A stretch of DNA of 11,523 nt from JBCBST01 sp039819115 (GCA_039819115.1 JBCBST010000106.1:1-11523), one strand, 5' to 3'. Numbered from the stretch's first letter, positions 1 through 6,782 are shown. The notes: generated by a model from the sequence alone, not told the origin. Made by a program: numbers and translations.

Positions 1-2
1 CC

Positions 3-584
3 TCTTTTAATCTTAAAGATTCTATAAAAATAAAATTTGATTTTGATTATAAAAATATCTTATCAATAAAAATTTCAGATACGTTCGTTCTCCATAATTA
101 TAATGAAAGTGAATTTCTGTTTATATCGAAATCAGGAGCACTAATAAACAGAGTCAGATACGACCAAAATAAATTTGATTTACCTGTTCCGGTAAAAAGA
201 GGGGTACGAATCGTTGATTTTTTCCTGAGTGCGGATCAGGTTCTGTATGTAGCAGAAACAAATACCAACACGATGTATACATTAAATGAAAAGGGCGTAT
301 TAACCCCGGTTAAACAGCTGGAGAATTCTCCTTTTTCAATTTCAACAAACGGACCATATGTATTCATGACGACAAACGATTTTGAGCATGAGTATTTAAT
401 AGTCATGGATACAAATTTTGAGGAATTATATACAGTTGAGATTGGAGCGTCGTTTTACAAATCCGGTGTACGATCATATTCTCCGAGAGAAACAGCAAAT
501 AAGATCTTCTTTGATCAGTATCATGTTTATGCATTGGAGATACTCAAAAAGAGTATTGAGCATCTCCAACATTTTAAATTATGA
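3..584 (+). CDS. Partial beta-propeller-like protein, 3' end only
   Basis: The frame is open from the window edge to a TGA at 582-584, giving 193 residues without a start; the first ATG in this frame (273) is internal. The chain is a run of short beta-strand-like segments alternating hydrophobic and polar residues (VLYVAETNTNTMYTLNEKG, then YLIVMDTNFEELYTVEIG, then KIFFDQYHVYALEI). The pattern of 'value shown, linker, next strand' is typical of six-bladed propeller (TolB/BF3164-like) proteins of Bacteroidota, which are often lipoproteins or periplasmic. No catalytic motif is visible and the signal peptide would lie outside the window. The gene is AT-rich compared with genes after 1775. It meets the next gene tail to tail with no spacer. 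The family call is from fold pattern only; another propeller or extracellular sensor protein is possible. Confidence 0.5.
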   Translation, partial: SFNLKDSIKIKFDFDYKNILSIKISDTFVLHNYNESEFLFISKSGALINRVRYDQNKFDLPVPVKRGVRIVDFFLSADQVLYVAETNTNTMYTLNEKGVLTPVKQLENSPFSISTNGPYVFMTTNDFEHEYLIVMDTNFEELYTVEIGASFYKSGVRSYSPRETANKIFFDQYHVYALEILKKSIEHLQHFKL

Positions 585-794
585 TTAATTGTCATGTGGA
601 TTAAATCCTGCACAGCAATAACAAGTATCCTCAAAAATCAATATGTAATCACCGTGACCTGTCTGGCAGTAATCGCTTTCACACCGTAGACACCGGGCAC
701 CAGATGCTAACAGGGTATACCCTGAATACATGGATATTCCCAAAACTAATATTAGAAATGAAAACATCGTGACTAAGAATTTCACTTTTTTCAT
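585..794 (-). CDS. Small secreted six-cysteine peptide, NVEALA-like layout
   Basis: This is a 69-residue protein. Residues 1-5 are MKKVK, followed by a hydrophobic stretch to about residue 30, which reads as an uncleaved anchor or signal peptide. The mature part is short and cysteine-rich: a CLRC pair, a DYC, then a DTCYCC cluster (six Cys in about 32 residues), ending GFNPHDN. The layout (basic start, hydrophobic helix, GY, small residues, Cys-rich tail) resembles the small NVEALA-type peptides of Bacteroidota, but the NVEALA motif itself is absent, so this is analogy rather than assignment. Those peptides, as I recall, tend to sit near propeller proteins, and here the propeller gene is directly convergent, with both stop codons abutting. 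The cysteines could form disulfides or bind metal. The function is unknown. Confidence 0.6.
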   Translation of the reverse strand: MKKVKFLVTMFSFLILVLGISMYSGYTLLASGARCLRCESDYCQTGHGDYILIFEDTCYCCAGFNPHDN

Positions 795-874
795 GGTCTT
801 AAATTAAGTTTAGAGTTAAGGTATATGAATTTTTATGTTTGACGTATAAATGACAAGAAGTATTACCCCTCTTT

Positions 875-1207
875 TTAAGACCCTGTTTTAAGACCCTGTT
901 TCAGTTGTTTTAACGATGTACCCTTATACCGCTTCACGAAATTATACATCGCCTGGTCATTAGCATATCCACATTCCAGGGCAATGTTGAAAAAAATTAC
1001 ATCCGGATTATCCCTTAGTACCTCAATAATTCTGTTGTATTCATATTCATTCAAAAAATCTACGGGTCTTCTCCCAAAACGATTTCTTATTGATCTGGAA
1101 AAGTATGTACTTGACGAATACCCCATCGCATTAGCCCATTCCTTCACTTTGTGGATCCCATCAATGTTTTCTTTCAGGAACTCAAGAGCATGTTCTAAAT
1201 CCGACAT
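875..1207 (-). CDS. Stand-alone AraC-type helix-turn-helix protein
   Basis: This 110-residue protein consists of little more than the AraC/XylS DNA-binding domain. The first helix-turn-helix lies at about residues 18-42 (VKEWANAMGYSSSTYFSRS, followed by FGRRPVDFL). The second is at about 68-102 (IFFNIALECGYANDQAMYN, followed by FVKRYKGTSLKQL). No ligand-binding or cupin domain precedes it, so any signal must come from elsewhere. The ATG at 1205-1207 follows a very AT-rich region with two TTAATTAA sites. The last codons and the stop come from a 13-bp tandem duplication that changes the reading frame; with one copy the protein would run to 131 residues. It lies 80 bp upstream of the Cys-rich peptide gene on the same strand and could regulate it. 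The DNA-binding call is secure; the target is inference. Confidence 0.75.
   Translation of the reverse strand: MSDLEHALEFLKENIDGIHKVKEWANAMGYSSSTYFSRSIRNRFGRRPVDFLNEYEYNRIIEVLRDNPDVIFFNIALECGYANDQAMYNFVKRYKGTSLKQLKQGLKTGS
877..902. repeat. 13-bp perfect tandem duplication at a gene end
   Basis: The unit AAGACCCTGTTTT (877-889) is repeated as AAGACCCTGTTTC (890-902). It covers the last codons of the minus-strand AraC-type gene. Because 13 is not a multiple of three, gaining or losing a copy changes the C-terminus and the stop codon. Confidence 0.85.
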
Positions 1208-1774
1208 AACGTTTTATAATTTATAAATTTAAGTAAATTAATTAACAGTATTTTATACCTTAATTAATTGATTTATAAACGCAATGCCGGTTATATATGC
1301 CACGTTAGCATATGCTGTAAAAACAATAGAAAAAAGCATTTATTGTGCACTTACAATAAACGAGTTTCTTCAAAAAGACCTGGGAGGAACAATACAAGTA
1401 GTTATTTGTTGTCCAGATCCGTTAAATGGTCTGAAAACCATCTCAATCAGTATTTCAAAGATGCGAACCAGCTAAACATACTCATGTTGATATACCTTCT
1501 GAAATTTGAATGAGCAGATATGTTTAGTCAACATACTCGGATGGTTTTGCATCACTTTTCTGGCAACAGCATAGCCAACTGGTAAGGTTTACGAAGGCAT
1601 TGGCTGCAAAAAATGGGAAGAGCGTGCAAGAGGAAGCCACATCTTGAAGAAAACCTGTTTAGGGTTGAACTATGTGGAGCGCCCCAAAAAGGGTGAGAAT
1701 CAAAAAAGCAGGATGGAAAAGGTAGGGTTTTTGATCGGGTACCTGTTTAAGAAGAAAGTCAAAACCAACTGGAT
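1208..1774. other. Gene-poor stretch between two divergent units
   Basis: No convincing gene is seen in this stretch. The first 75 bases are almost pure A/T and should hold the promoter of the minus-strand AraC-type gene. From about 1284 to 1513 there are two short overlapping plus-strand frames with no recognisable domain and no family-like composition; I do not call them. A 9-bp inverted repeat (CTAAACATA at 1472-1480, TATGTTTAG at 1519-1527) is present. From 1575 one frame is open to a TGA overlapping the next start codon (separate entry). The stretch may be the decayed remains of a gene, but I could not match it to any family. Confidence 0.5.
1238..1267. promoter_or_regulatory. Paired TTAATTAA sites upstream of the AraC-type gene
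   Basis: Two identical 8-bp palindromes, TTAATTAA, lie at 1238-1245 and 1260-1267. They are 22 bp apart start to start, about two helical turns, so both face the same side of the DNA. They are 30-60 bp upstream of the minus-strand start at 1207. A binding site pair for autoregulation is possible, but the background is so AT-rich that chance is a real alternative. Confidence 0.25.
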
Positions 1775-1778
1775 ATGA
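1575..1778 (+). other. Short open frame with ATGA overlap on the next gene
   Basis: After a TAG at 1572-1574 the frame is open for 67 codons and ends at TGA 1776-1778, which shares bases with the ATG (1775-1777) of the transglutaminase gene. The only ATG in it is at 1713, giving a 21-residue peptide rich in Lys and hydrophobics (MEKVGFLIGYLFKKKVK, then TNWI). GTG 1671 and TTG 1653 are alternatives. The Shine-Dalgarno region is poor. It could be a leader peptide coupled to the downstream gene, the tail of a decayed upstream gene, or chance. In many genomes a zinc-protease gene sits near this kind of operon, but this remnant shows no protease motif. Confidence 0.25.
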
Positions 1779-3322
1779 AATTTACTGCTTACCTCTCCAT
1801 CTTAATCTCCTTAGTATGGGTTGGAATACGAATTGCCACTAATCTTCCCGACAATTCGGGGGTACTCACCGAAAAAAGCTATGAGGTTACCTATTCATTT
1901 ACCCTTGAGGGCATTAAGGAACGGATGAGAATTAATACCTTTATGCCTCAGGATTCAGATCGACAACATATTAAACGCATACCATCTCAAGGTACGTTAC
2001 CTCAATTCATACCTGATCAGAAGAATATGAGGTTACGATGGGAATTCCCCTTACAGGCCGACACCACTATTTCTTTCACCTTTGAGGCGAAAACCCGGGC
2101 TATTGCCTATGTCCTTGACCCAGAGTTGAATAATTCCAGTCTTCCTCTGGATCCGTTCGAACAGGAGTTAAAAAGTACTGAGGTCATACAATCTGATGCT
2201 GATCGTATTATTAAAAAGGTCAAAGCACTTACCCTGGGATCGGCAACCTTAGCCGAGCGTATGGAGCGATTGTACCAGTTTGTATATGAGATACCCAGTG
2301 ATGACATCTCTACCTTAACATCGGCCTTAACTTGCCTCGAGCAAATGTCATGCTCATGCAACGGTAAAAGCCGGCTCCTGGTAGCCCTGCTTAGAGCAGA
2401 AGGCATTCCCGCCCGCATGGTTGGGGGCCTGATTCTGAATGAAGGGAGCAAGCGGACCTCCCATGCCTGGGTTCAGGCTTACCTGGGTAATGAATGGGTC
2501 CCTTTTGATGCCCTTAACGGTCATTACGCTTCCATACCTGCGCATTATCTTGAAATTTATACGGGTGATGAATTCCTCATCACGCGATCAAAAGGTATTG
2601 AGTTTGATTATCGGTACTCAATTTCTGAGGTGCGAAGTAATCAATACACAAAACTGGCTATTCTCCCCTTATGGGATTTAATTGATGTAGGTCAGGTACC
2701 CGAAAAACCGGTTCGTTTTCTTCTGCTATTGCCTATCGGGGCGTTTCTGGTATCGGTTTTTAAAAATGTAATTGGACTAAAGAGCTTCGGCGTATTTTTA
2801 CCTGTTCTTATCGCCTTTTCATTCATCGAAATTGGGGTGATACCGGGTACCCTCTTTTTTACTTCTGTCCTGTTTATCATCGGTCTGGCAAGCAGTGCAT
2901 TGGATCGTTGGGGAATTCTGCAAACCCCGAAAATGGTAATCATACTCAGCATTACCTCCCTGTATTGTTTGGTACTGGCTTTCGGTTTTCTTCAAACGGA
3001 CGTATTCCCTCCCTCCTCTGTCCTGGTTTTTCCCATCGTTATTTTATCCTTAATTGCAGAACGGTTTGCACGTAAAGTGGAAGAAGAATCGCTGAAGCAT
3101 GCCTGTGTCGTTTATCTGCATACCCTTTTAATCACCCTAGCCTGTGTTTGGGTGCTTAAGTCCATCACGTTACAGCATCTGCTGGTTACCTTTCCCGAAC
3201 TGATACTGTCAGTAATCGGTATAAGCCTGTTCTTAGGCAAGTGGATCGGGCTTCGGGTCATGGAATATAGCCGCTTTTCTGCATTCAATCGTTTGCCTGA
3301 AATGGAGGCTCATCATGTTTAA
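1775..3322 (+). CDS. Transglutaminase-like domain fused to seven membrane helices
   Basis: The protein has 515 residues. A single N-terminal membrane segment (about 5-22) anchors a soluble part, probably outside the cytoplasm, that includes a transglutaminase-like domain at about 140-260. The pattern CNGKSRLLVALLRAEGIPAR contains the candidate nucleophile C195; the spacing from Cys to LLR matches active family members. HAWVQAYL supplies H230 and VPFDAL supplies D245, so the Cys-His-Asp triad looks complete. Seven hydrophobic segments follow (about 313-335, 341-357, 358-378, 392-412, 417-434, 450-468, 479-497). This matches the family called 'inactive transglutaminase fused to 7 TM helices', except that the triad is kept. 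It overlaps the ATP-grasp gene by 8 bp, so the two are surely co-translated. The predicted role is peptide hydrolysis or cross-linking at the membrane, paired with the ligase; the substrate is unknown. Confidence 0.85.
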   Translation: MKFTAYLSILISLVWVGIRIATNLPDNSGVLTEKSYEVTYSFTLEGIKERMRINTFMPQDSDRQHIKRIPSQGTLPQFIPDQKNMRLRWEFPLQADTTISFTFEAKTRAIAYVLDPELNNSSLPLDPFEQELKSTEVIQSDADRIIKKVKALTLGSATLAERMERLYQFVYEIPSDDISTLTSALTCLEQMSCSCNGKSRLLVALLRAEGIPARMVGGLILNEGSKRTSHAWVQAYLGNEWVPFDALNGHYASIPAHYLEIYTGDEFLITRSKGIEFDYRYSISEVRSNQYTKLAILPLWDLIDVGQVPEKPVRFLLLLPIGAFLVSVFKNVIGLKSFGVFLPVLIAFSFIEIGVIPGTLFFTSVLFIIGLASSALDRWGILQTPKMVIILSITSLYCLVLAFGFLQTDVFPPSSVLVFPIVILSLIAERFARKVEEESLKHACVVYLHTLLITLACVWVLKSITLQHLLVTFPELILSVIGISLFLGKWIGLRVMEYSRFSAFNRLPEMEAHHV

Positions 3323-4178
3323 CCGATGGTTCCGGCGTTCACCCCGCTTCGATAACACCATTATGGGAATCAATGAACGTAACGTTCGCATGATCTATCC
3401 TAATAATCACCGTTCCAACTATAAGTTTGCCGACGATAAGATCCTGGCTAAACAACTCCTGGAGCAGCATGGGTTAGCCTGCCCGGTTACGTATGCAACC
3501 ATCTCCAGAATTGGTGATATCGAAACCGTTTGGCGATCTCTGAATCATCAACATCATCTTGTGATAAAGCCTGCGAAAGGACGTGGAGGTGGTGGTATAT
3601 TAGTACTCACGAAAACAGAAACAGGATGGAAACAAGGTGCACAGATATGGGCAGAATCACAGATTTTCTCCCATATGGCCAATATTATGTTTGGAGTGTT
3701 TTCCTTTGGTGACAGTGATCGGGTGATCATCGAAAAAAAGATTACTCCCCATACCGATTTGCTTGCCCTGTTTGATAAAGGTGTTGCTGATATCCGCATT
3801 ATTATGCTCCATGGGCAGCCTGTGATGGCTATGCTCCGTTTGCCCACCAGTACCTCAAAAGGTAAAGCAAATCTGCACCAGGGCGGTTTAGGGGTTGGAA
3901 TTTGCATGCATACCGGTACGCTTACCTATGCATACAACGGATCTTCATATACCTCTTTTCATCCGGATAGCAAGGCGCCTATCCGGGGGACTCAACTACC
4001 GGAATGGAATTCGATTTTAACGCTCTCCAAAGCCGTTTCGCAGGTATTTCCTCTAAAGTACATGGGTATCGACATTGTGATAGATGCGCACGAAGGCCCT
4101 ATGGTACTGGAAGTCAACGTTCGACCAGGGCTTGGCATACAAATGGCTAATCATAAAAGTCTGAAAGAAGTCATATGA
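3315..4178 (+). CDS. ATP-grasp ligase, alpha-L-glutamate-ligase-like
   Basis: This 287-residue protein has a clear ATP-grasp fold. NNHRSNYKFADDKILAKQLL (about 31-50) opens the domain. VIKPAKGRGGGGI (83-95) is the ATP-binding lysine and glycine loop with K85. ADIRII, then VMAMLRLPTSTSKGKANLHQ (about 158-190), is the family signature. D253, E266 and N268 in LEVNVRPGLGIQMAN are the probable metal ligands. Enzymes of this type join an amino acid or peptide to a carboxylate using ATP, in the cytoplasm; the real acceptor of this family is not established. The start ATG 3315 has GGAGG six bases upstream (3304-3308), the best Shine-Dalgarno in the window, and overlaps the preceding gene by 8 bp. The C-terminus stops soon after RPGL, some 20-40 residues shorter than I expect for the family. 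It partners functionally with the transglutaminase-7TM protein. Confidence 0.9.
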   Translation: MFNRWFRRSPRFDNTIMGINERNVRMIYPNNHRSNYKFADDKILAKQLLEQHGLACPVTYATISRIGDIETVWRSLNHQHHLVIKPAKGRGGGGILVLTKTETGWKQGAQIWAESQIFSHMANIMFGVFSFGDSDRVIIEKKITPHTDLLALFDKGVADIRIIMLHGQPVMAMLRLPTSTSKGKANLHQGGLGVGICMHTGTLTYAYNGSSYTSFHPDSKAPIRGTQLPEWNSILTLSKAVSQVFPLKYMGIDIVIDAHEGPMVLEVNVRPGLGIQMANHKSLKEVI

Positions 4179-4200
4179 TTTAGCATCAAACCCAGTCGAA

Positions 4201-4210
4201 TTTTTTTTTT
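4201..4210. repeat. T10 homopolymer just before the YihY start
   Basis: Ten consecutive T residues end at the first two bases of the TTG start codon (4209-4211). No stable hairpin precedes it, so it is not a normal intrinsic terminator. Slippage would change leader length, but not the frame, if TTG is the true start. Confidence 0.7.
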
Positions 4211-5159
4211 GCCCTCCGAACCGAGATATTATGCCAACGAACACTACGATTTGGATACGTTTAACGCATTTTGGAAACGGACTTTTGTTTTGATGGGCAA
4301 GAAAGACTTGTTCTTCAATGCATCTGCAATCACGTTTAACCTTATTCTCTGTTCTATTCCGTTTACCCTGATCATGATTTCCATTATCGGGTATGTCCTT
4401 TCGGTGGACCAGGCCTTTGATGAAATTGTACGCTATGGCCAGGAATTCTTTCCAAACTTCAGTTTTGAGTTTAACAATAAAGACATTTTTCGGGGTGAAG
4501 ACACCATTCATTCTTTGCTGAATCCATTAATTGGAGCACGCCGGATTGTGGGGATCACAGGATTTATCATCCTCATGTTTTTTACTCAGGGACTCATTCA
4601 TTCTCTTAAGCATGTGATGTTCGATGCCTTTGAGATTGAGGATCGAAAACACCCGGTGATGGACGCAGTCTATAATTTCCTGGCTTTTGGTGTGCTTGGG
4701 TCGGTGTTCCTCTTTTTCAGTCTGGTTATTTTCACCCTCGACTTCTTTGACTTCAGCGAAATTGCCATTCCATACACCGATATTGTCATACGATTAGGAT
4801 GGGTATACCGGGTCCTGGATATTGTATTACCCATTGCACTCATGTTTCTGGTTCAATACGCCATTTTCCGATTTGTAAGCGAGCGAAAGCTTTCCCCGAA
4901 AGTGGCCCTTTTTGGTGCTTTTGCCTATACCGTACTTTTTGAGATTGCTAAATTCATCGTCAGCAATTACATGGAAGTCGCCTTCTCAGCCTATCGTAAT
5001 TTTTACCAGGGATACGCCCTGTTGATTGTTATTGCCGCCTGGACTTTTTACTGTTCTCTTCTGTTCGTATTGGCTGCAGTTATGGCCCGGGCCTACAAAG
5101 AAGTGGTACTCCCCGAAACACAATCGGTTACCGAGAATCCCTATACGGAAATATCTTGA
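4209..5159 (+). CDS. YihY/BrkB-family inner-membrane protein
   Basis: This 316-residue protein has six hydrophobic segments (about 40-65, 113-133, 157-178, 203-224, 231-253, 268-293), the normal number for the YihY/UPF0761 (BrkB) family. Family-like features are FNASAITFNLILCSIPF at the first segment and YRNFYQGYALLIVIAAWTFY before the last. The proposed start is TTG 4209, directly after a T10 run. No ATG precedes it in frame after the TGA at 4176-4178. The first internal ATG (4293) would remove the conserved amphipathic part before the first helix. The gene follows the ATP-grasp gene by 30 bp and is very probably in the same transcript. Members have been suggested to be transporters or envelope factors, and the old 'ribonuclease BN' label is a misannotation. 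The link to the transglutaminase/ligase pair is inferred from position only. Confidence 0.85.
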   Translation: MPSEPRYYANEHYDLDTFNAFWKRTFVLMGKKDLFFNASAITFNLILCSIPFTLIMISIIGYVLSVDQAFDEIVRYGQEFFPNFSFEFNNKDIFRGEDTIHSLLNPLIGARRIVGITGFIILMFFTQGLIHSLKHVMFDAFEIEDRKHPVMDAVYNFLAFGVLGSVFLFFSLVIFTLDFFDFSEIAIPYTDIVIRLGWVYRVLDIVLPIALMFLVQYAIFRFVSERKLSPKVALFGAFAYTVLFEIAKFIVSNYMEVAFSAYRNFYQGYALLIVIAAWTFYCSLLFVLAAVMARAYKEVVLPETQSVTENPYTEIS

Positions 5160-5160
5160 G

Positions 5161-5243
5161 TCACCATAGTGAGTTGGTGACCGCAAATTAATTCCCCAAC
5201 TGGTGCTACCATGCACCATCAAAGTGCCTGAATGTAATCAGGC
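5161..5243. repeat. Three small hairpins between convergent genes
   Basis: Three perfect 6-bp stems occur in the gap between the convergent YihY and RidA genes: TCACCA/TGGTGA (5161-5166, 5175-5180), TGGTGC/GCACCA (5201-5206, 5213-5218) and GCCTGA/TCAGGC (5226-5231, 5238-5243), with loops of 8, 6 and 6 bases. No T-tract follows any of them, so intrinsic termination is uncertain; they could slow polymerase or protect RNA ends in both directions. Confidence 0.4.
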
Positions 5244-5247
5244 TATA

Positions 5248-5709
5248 CTAAGCGTTGAGTAACGTAAATGAAGTGGTTAACCCCACACAAAAGTTTCTTG
5301 GAAGATGATGCACGCCAAAAATAGCGCGTGAATGCCTTCCTTTCTCTCCAAGTACGTTCAAAAACAAATCGGATGCTCCATTCACCACAACGGGTGCTTC
5401 ATCCCAGCCGTCAACCGATGTGTAGTAAGCATCCAGATGATTTAACCCTTCAATCCGATCGAACCCAATTTTCGAATGAATCTGCGCGATTACATTAACA
5501 GCTGACAGTTCCATCGCTTTGATGCCATCTTCGGTTGTTCGCTCATCACCCAGCCGACCCTGGTACAAAAATTCTCCGTTTCGAATCGGAAACTGGATGG
5601 CTACATATGCAACAGAGCCCCTTACGTTAACGGACTGATAACTTCCTCCCGGGGTTGATACGTCAGGTAGTTCCAGGTTTTGTTCTCTGAGTTTTGACAG
5701 TACATCCAT
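5248..5709 (-). CDS. RidA/YjgF-family protein
   Basis: This 153-residue protein matches the YjgF/YER057c/UK114 family, in the longer subgroup whose members carry a strand GEFLYQGRLG (about 45-54), a helix with AMELSAVNVIAQIHSKIG (about 65-82), then VVVNGASDLFLNVLGEKGRHSRAIFGV (split over 107-133). The arginine in HSRAIFGV (R128) corresponds to the substrate-binding Arg of RidA. Family members act as trimers that hydrolyse reactive enamine/imine intermediates, or are paralogues of unknown activity. The C-terminal strand, normally close to PVEVEAIFEV, reads CVGLTTSFTL here, so the usual glutamates are missing. No frameshift explains this, because the V and F positions still align. The gene lies 39 bp downstream of the flavoprotein gene on the same strand, so the two are probably co-transcribed. 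Confidence 0.85.
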   Translation of the reverse strand: MDVLSKLREQNLELPDVSTPGGSYQSVNVRGSVAYVAIQFPIRNGEFLYQGRLGDERTTEDGIKAMELSAVNVIAQIHSKIGFDRIEGLNHLDAYYTSVDGWDEAPVVVNGASDLFLNVLGEKGRHSRAIFGVHHLPRNFCVGLTTSFTLLNA

Positions 5710-5748
5710 AACGGCAGATTCAGCGGGTTTCCAAGGTAAACAATTGGT

Positions 5749-6669
5749 CTAGTATACCTCTTCCTGTATCAACTCCATATTAATAAACACACCCGCTTTG
5801 TTACCGGATGCTGCTGCGTGGGTTAGCGCCCTGAAAGGAGTGGTGCAATCTCCGGCACAAAACACTCCTTCAATGGATGTTTTTTGAAAAAAGTCTACGT
5901 CAATATGCCCCTGTTCCGTTAAATCACACCCTAATTCTACCGGTACAGAACAGTGCTGCTGAAATGGAACTCTGGAAAAAATAGCTTCAACAGGTCTGGC
6001 AGAGCGGTCACGAAATAAGATTTCGGAAACGTATCCATCTCTATGTATCAACCGGGCGATCTGAGTGTCAACAATTCCGATCCCCAGTTTTTGGATATGC
6101 TGAATCTGTTCACTGCTGAGCTCAGCACTTCCATTTGTATATAGGGTCAGATCGTCTGTCCAATGCTGGATCAGAATGCATAAATCGAATGCTGTTTGTC
6201 CGTTGGCAATGAGCCCAATCGTTCTTCCCCTCACCTCGTAACCGTGACAATACGGACAGTGAAGAACACTTATGCCCCAACACTCCGAGAATCCACCAAT
6301 GGCCGGTATCAGATCTTTAACCCCGGTAGCAAATAACAATTTCTTTCCGGTAAAAGAATCCTCAGTAGTATGAACAATAAATTGATCGTTCATTCTTTCG
6401 GCCTTGATGACGGTAGCATCCATACAGGTTACCGTATCATAAGACAAAACCTGTGATTTAGCTTTGCGAGCTATTTCAGCTGGTTTAACCCCATCTTGTG
6501 TGATAAAATTATGAGCATGAGGTGTTTGTCTGTTACAAGGATGCCCACTGTCTAAGACTAATACCTTTCTGAGTGAACGCCCCAGCGTCATTGCCGCCGA
6601 AAGTCCGGCATAACTTCCCCCGACGATAAGTACCTCATACTGCTCATGTCTATTCATTATCCTGGCCAT
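5749..6669 (-). CDS. Thioredoxin-reductase-like FAD/NAD(P) oxidoreductase
   Basis: I place the start at ATG 6667-6669 (306 residues, MARIMNRHEQYEV). It has TAGGA six bases upstream, and the longer frame reaching 6825 would run into the divergent regulator gene. The FAD-binding motif is VGGSYAGLSAA (16-26). The redox-active pair is CPYC at 138-141 inside HCPYCHGYE. A GVFCAGDC segment near 268-275 holds the second FAD contact, D274. The NAD(P) loop is weak (IGLIANGQTAFD, 151-162), lacking the classic GxGxxA. The family resembles thioredoxin reductase, but such proteins often have no thioredoxin partner nearby; none is seen here. The enzyme is cytoplasmic and likely reduces a disulfide or another electron acceptor. 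It is divergent from the Fur-like gene and followed by the RidA gene, pointing to a redox or metal stress response. Confidence 0.85.
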   Translation of the reverse strand: MARIMNRHEQYEVLIVGGSYAGLSAAMTLGRSLRKVLVLDSGHPCNRQTPHAHNFITQDGVKPAEIARKAKSQVLSYDTVTCMDATVIKAERMNDQFIVHTTEDSFTGKKLLFATGVKDLIPAIGGFSECWGISVLHCPYCHGYEVRGRTIGLIANGQTAFDLCILIQHWTDDLTLYTNGSAELSSEQIQHIQKLGIGIVDTQIARLIHRDGYVSEILFRDRSARPVEAIFSRVPFQQHCSVPVELGCDLTEQGHIDVDFFQKTSIEGVFCAGDCTTPFRALTHAAASGNKAGVFINMELIQEEVY

Positions 6670-6768
6670 TTTTGTTCCTAACGATCCGAGAAGTCTGCTT
6701 CGTAACCGATACCCAGTACATCTATTCCAAGCACTATGCTTAAACAGGATTGTTATCTTATTCGAAGT

Positions 6769-6782
6769 AGGAATATATTCCT
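6769..6782. promoter_or_regulatory. 14-bp perfect palindrome, probable operator
   Basis: AGGAATATATTCCT reads identically on both strands. It lies 24 bp before the Fur-like start (6807) and about 100 bp before the divergent flavoprotein start (6669), in the only shared promoter region. A dimeric Fur-family repressor would suit such a site, and binding here could block the regulator's own promoter. The sequence is not the classical Fur or PerR box. Confidence 0.5.

Noticed and set aside
984..1226. Plus-strand frame opposite the AraC-type gene
   Set aside because: It is antisense to a gene with a clear helix-turn-helix pattern, and its translation has no family character.
1268..1513. Two overlapping short frames in the gene-poor stretch
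   Set aside because: No recognisable domain, no ribosome site, and both end within unrelated sequence; more likely chance or decay.
2107..2952. Minus-strand frames inside the transglutaminase gene
   Set aside because: They are opposite-strand shadows of a well-supported coding region.
4053..4511. Minus-strand 152-residue frame across the ATP-grasp/YihY junction
   Set aside because: It overlaps two well-supported genes on the other strand and shows no domain.
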